Below are positions 5,794 through 7,809 of a stretch of DNA of 7,809 nucleotides, one piece after another. The stretch comes from Kiloniellales bacterium. Lineage in GTDB: Bacteria; Pseudomonadota; Alphaproteobacteria; Kiloniellales; JAKSBE01. The notes below the pieces were generated by a model. The model saw nothing but the letters and a program-made list of their open reading frames with translations, searched no databases and was not told where the DNA came from. Location: positions 1-7,809 of the forward strand of contig JASJAL010000094.1 of the NCBI GenBank assembly GCA_030067055.1. Reading direction: 5' to 3'. Position 1 is the first letter of the stretch. The number at the start of each line of letters is the position of its first letter. The position numbers and the translations under genes were made by a program.

Positions 5794-6765
5794 ATGAGCA
5801 AACCGCGTGTTATCGTAACGCGCCGCTGGCCCGAAGAGGTCGAAGCGCAGCTTGCCGAGCATTTCGACGTCCAACTGAACCCGGACGACCGTCCGATGAC
5901 TCCCGAGGCGCTCAAGCAGGCCTTCGCCACCGCCGATGCCGTCTTTCCCACCGTGACCGACCGGATCGACGCCGAGGTGATGTCGGCCGAGCCGCTGCGC
6001 GCCCGCTTGATCGGCAACTTCGGCGTCGGTTTCAACAACATCGACGTCGATGCCGCCAAGGCCCGCGATCTCGTCGTCACCAACACCCCCGATGTGCTGA
6101 CGGACGCGACGGCCGACCTGGCGATGACCCTGCTTCTCTCCGTCGCCCGGCGCAGCGGCGAAGGGGAACGGCATGTGCGCAGCGGAAGCTGGTCGGGCTG
6201 GCGCCCGACCCATATGATGGGGACGCAGGTGACCGGCAAGGTCCTCGGTCTGATCGGCTTCGGCCGGATCGGTCAAGCGATGGCACGGCGCGCCCGCTGG
6301 GGCTTCGACATGCAGATCTTGTTCTTCGACCCCTATCCGCCAGGCAACGATGTCCTGCGGGACCTGGGCGCGGAGTCGCGCGGGTCCATAGAGGCGGTGC
6401 TTGAGGAGTCCGACTTCGTCTCCCTGCACTGTCCTGCCACGCCCGAGAATCGCCACCTGATCAACGCCGAGCGTTTGCGGCAGATGAAGGCCGAGGCCTT
6501 CCTGATCAACACCGCCCGCGGCGACGTCGTCGACGAAGCCGCATTGAACGATGCTTTGGAAGAAAACGTGATCGCGGGCGCAGGCCTGGACGTCTTCGAG
6601 CGGGAGCCAAAGGTCCTGCCCGGCTTGCTCGAGCGGGAGAACGTCGTGCTTCTGCCGCATCTGGGCAGCGCGACCCGGGAAACGCGGGTCGCCATGGGCC
6701 TCAAGGTTCTGGAGAACGCCAAGGCCTTCTTCGGTGGGGCCGAACCGCCTAATCGAGTCGCCTAA
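5794..6765 (+). CDS. gyaR: D-2-hydroxyacid dehydrogenase, glyoxylate/hydroxypyruvate reductase (GyaR type)
   Basis: A 323-residue NAD(P)H-dependent D-isomer-specific 2-hydroxyacid dehydrogenase that should reduce glyoxylate to glycolate and/or hydroxypyruvate to D-glycerate in the cytoplasm. The split catalytic domain occupies about residues 1-100 and 290-323, with the Rossmann domain between. The nucleotide-binding motif is GLIGFGRIG at 152-160. Catalytic residues are R242 (NTARGD), E271 (FEREP) and H289 (LLPHLGSAT). [11 protein letters not shown] at 74-84 is typical of the glyoxylate reductase group. The start at 5794 is chosen for [13 protein letters not shown] and the upstream GAGGA at 4-nt spacing; an extension to 5677 adds 39 residues unlike the family and crosses the AT-rich regulatory region, so it is rejected. 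It lies 32 nt upstream of the SHMT gene, likely in one operon, and is divergent from lysR. Preference between glyoxylate and hydroxypyruvate cannot be decided from sequence. Confidence 0.93.
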   Translation: MSKPRVIVTRRWPEEVEAQLAEHFDVQLNPDDRPMTPEALKQAFATADAVFPTVTDRIDAEVMSAEPLRARLIGNFGVGFNNIDVDAAKARDLVVTNTPDVLTDATADLAMTLLLSVARRSGEGERHVRSGSWSGWRPTHMMGTQVTGKVLGLIGFGRIGQAMARRARWGFDMQILFFDPYPPGNDVLRDLGAESRGSIEAVLEESDFVSLHCPATPENRHLINAERLRQMKAEAFLINTARGDVVDEAALNDALEENVIAGAGLDVFEREPKVLPGLLERENVVLLPHLGSATRETRVAMGLKVLENAKAFFGGAEPPNRVA

Positions 6766-6797
6766 ATCGCCACAGCGCGCGAAACGAGGAGCCAAGA

Positions 6798-7809
6798 ATG
6801 ACAGACTCAACGAGGGCCAAGGGCAGCGATTTCCACGACCCTGCAAACCTGGCGACCTTCTTCGCCGCCACTCTGGCGGACACGGATCCCGAGCTGGCCC
6901 GAAGCATCGAGGCGGAGCTGCATCGCCAGCGGCACCAGATCGAGCTGATCGCCTCGGAGAACATCGTCTCTCGGGCGGTTCTGGATGCCCAGGGCTCGGT
7001 CCTGACCAACAAGTACGCCGAGGGCTATCCCGGCCGCCGCTATTACGGCGGCTGCGAGCACGTCGACGTGGCCGAGTCCCTGGCGATCGACCGGGCCAAG
7101 CGTCTTTTCGAGTGCGAGTTCGCCAACGTTCAGCCCCATTCCGGCGCCCAGGCCAATCAGTGCGTGATGCTCGCGCTCCTGAAACCCGGCGACACGATCC
7201 TCGGCATGTCGCTGGCGGCGGGCGGGCACCTGACGCACGGCGCCGCGCCCAACCTCTCGGGCAAGTGGTTCAATGCCGTCCAGTACGGTGTGAGCCGCGA
7301 GGACAGCCAGATCGATTTCGAGCAGGTCGAAGCCCTCGCGCGGGAGCACAAGCCCAAACTGATCATCGCCGGCGGATCCGCCTACCCGCGGGTCATCGAC
7401 TTCGCGCGCTTTCGCCAGATCGCCGACGACGTCGGCGCGTTCTTTCACGTCGACATGGCGCACTTCGCTGGCCTGGTCGCCGCGGGCGTCCATCCAAGCC
7501 CTTTGCCCCATGCCCACGTGGTGACCACGACGACCCACAAGACGCTCAGAGGTCCCCGTGGCGGGTTGATCCTGTCGAACGACCCCGATCTCGGCAAAAA
7601 GATCAATTCGGCGGCCTTCCCCGGCCTCCAGGGCGGACCGCTGATGCACATCATCGCCAGCAAGGCCGCCGCCTTTCGCGAAGCCCTGGAGCCATCCTTC
7701 AAGACCTATGCGCGGCAGGTCGTCGACAACGCCAAAATTCTCGCTGGGACCCTGCTGGAGGGCGGCTTCGACATCGTCTCCGGCGGCACCGATACGCATC
7801 TGCTGCTGG
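6798..7809 (+). CDS. glyA: Serine hydroxymethyltransferase, N-terminal 337 residues (cut by right edge)
   Basis: A PLP enzyme that interconverts serine plus tetrahydrofolate with glycine plus methylene-tetrahydrofolate. The window holds 337 codons; the family is usually about 420-440 residues, so roughly the last 100 are missing. The PLP lysine is K248 in [14 protein letters not shown], 19 residues later than E. coli K229, so the N-terminus is longer than usual. D219 and H222 (HVDMAHFAG) match the PLP-contacting Asp and His. Other signatures are IASENIVS at 51-58, [13 protein letters not shown] at 73-85 and GGHLTHG at 142-148. SAYPR (194-198) replaces the common SAYSR, and [10 protein letters not shown] replaces the usual HPNP-HADV. 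These changes suggest a specialised second SHMT copy rather than the housekeeping one. GAGGAG lies 6 nt before the ATG. It follows the reductase by 32 nt, so the pair probably acts together in glycine/serine and glyoxylate/hydroxypyruvate exchange. Confidence 0.96.
   Translation, partial: MTDSTRAKGSDFHDPANLATFFAATLADTDPELARSIEAELHRQRHQIELIASENIVSRAVLDAQGSVLTNKYAEGYPGRRYYGGCEHVDVAESLAIDRAKRLFECEFANVQPHSGAQANQCVMLALLKPGDTILGMSLAAGGHLTHGAAPNLSGKWFNAVQYGVSREDSQIDFEQVEALAREHKPKLIIAGGSAYPRVIDFARFRQIADDVGAFFHVDMAHFAGLVAAGVHPSPLPHAHVVTTTTHKTLRGPRGGLILSNDPDLGKKINSAAFPGLQGGPLMHIIASKAAAFREALEPSFKTYARQVVDNAKILAGTLLEGGFDIVSGGTDTHLLL

Noticed and set aside
6786..6797. A separate promoter for the SHMT gene in the 32-bp gap
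   Set aside because: The gap is too short for a clear promoter and is explained by the Shine-Dalgarno; co-transcription with the reductase is simpler.
5635..6846. A 403-codon minus-strand frame opposite the reductase gene
   Set aside because: It is antisense to a gene with a complete set of dehydrogenase catalytic residues, and has no recognisable domain of its own.
1..7809. Mobile elements, CRISPR arrays, tRNA or rRNA genes
   Set aside because: Reading both strands gave no transposase motif, terminal repeats, regularly spaced repeats, or tRNA-like sequence.

Overview
The window reads as chromosomal DNA of a GC-rich Proteobacterium, most likely an alphaproteobacterium. Coding regions are strongly GC-biased at third codon positions, Shine-Dalgarno motifs are classical, and the gene types (a CoxM/CoxS/CoxL-type molybdenum hydroxylase, a GcvA-like LysR regulator, a GyaR-type reductase and a variant serine hydroxymethyltransferase) fit that group. 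The assignment is inferred from gene style only; no rRNA or other marker gene is present.

Left part, minus strand. Positions 1-218 hold the N-terminal part of an unrecognised protein that runs off the left edge. A gene-free stretch (219-527) follows. Then comes a compact minus-strand operon, transcribed from about 4.58 kb down to 0.53 kb: FAD subunit (3541-4413), 2Fe-2S subunit (3044-3532), molybdopterin subunit (778-3054) and a MoaD/ThiS-like small protein (528-773). Genes are 8 nt apart, overlapping by 11 nt, and 4 nt apart, so they are almost certainly co-transcribed and translationally coupled. Together they would form a heterotrimeric xanthine dehydrogenase/aldehyde oxidase family hydroxylase: substrate is oxidised at Mo, and electrons pass through two 2Fe-2S clusters to FAD. 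The substrate cannot be read from sequence. Of the residues that define xanthine specificity, Gln, Arg and the catalytic Glu are kept, but the Glu after FGGK is Thr, and the usual MGQG loop reads IGGS.

Middle. A 286-bp gap (4414-4699) carries the probable operon promoter, a perfect 9+9 bp inverted repeat just downstream of it, and a pair of CAATTG elements overlapping the -35 region. Upstream is a GcvA-like LysR regulator (4700-5635, minus strand) whose own promoter may give a leaderless mRNA.

Right part, plus strand. Divergent from lysR, after an AT-rich 158-bp intergenic region, lie a GyaR-type glyoxylate/hydroxypyruvate reductase (5794-6765) and, 32 nt later, a serine hydroxymethyltransferase truncated by the right edge (6798-7809). 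These two enzymes act on the glyoxylate/hydroxypyruvate and glycine/serine pools, so photorespiration-like salvage, serine-cycle or C1-linked metabolism is plausible. A GcvA-like regulator next to them fits glycine-related control. Whether the hydroxylase operon belongs to the same pathway is open. No mobile element, CRISPR array, tRNA or rRNA was seen. I see no wholly new system; the points most worth checking are the atypical hydroxylase active site, its operonic MoaD-like protein, and the operator-like palindromes.
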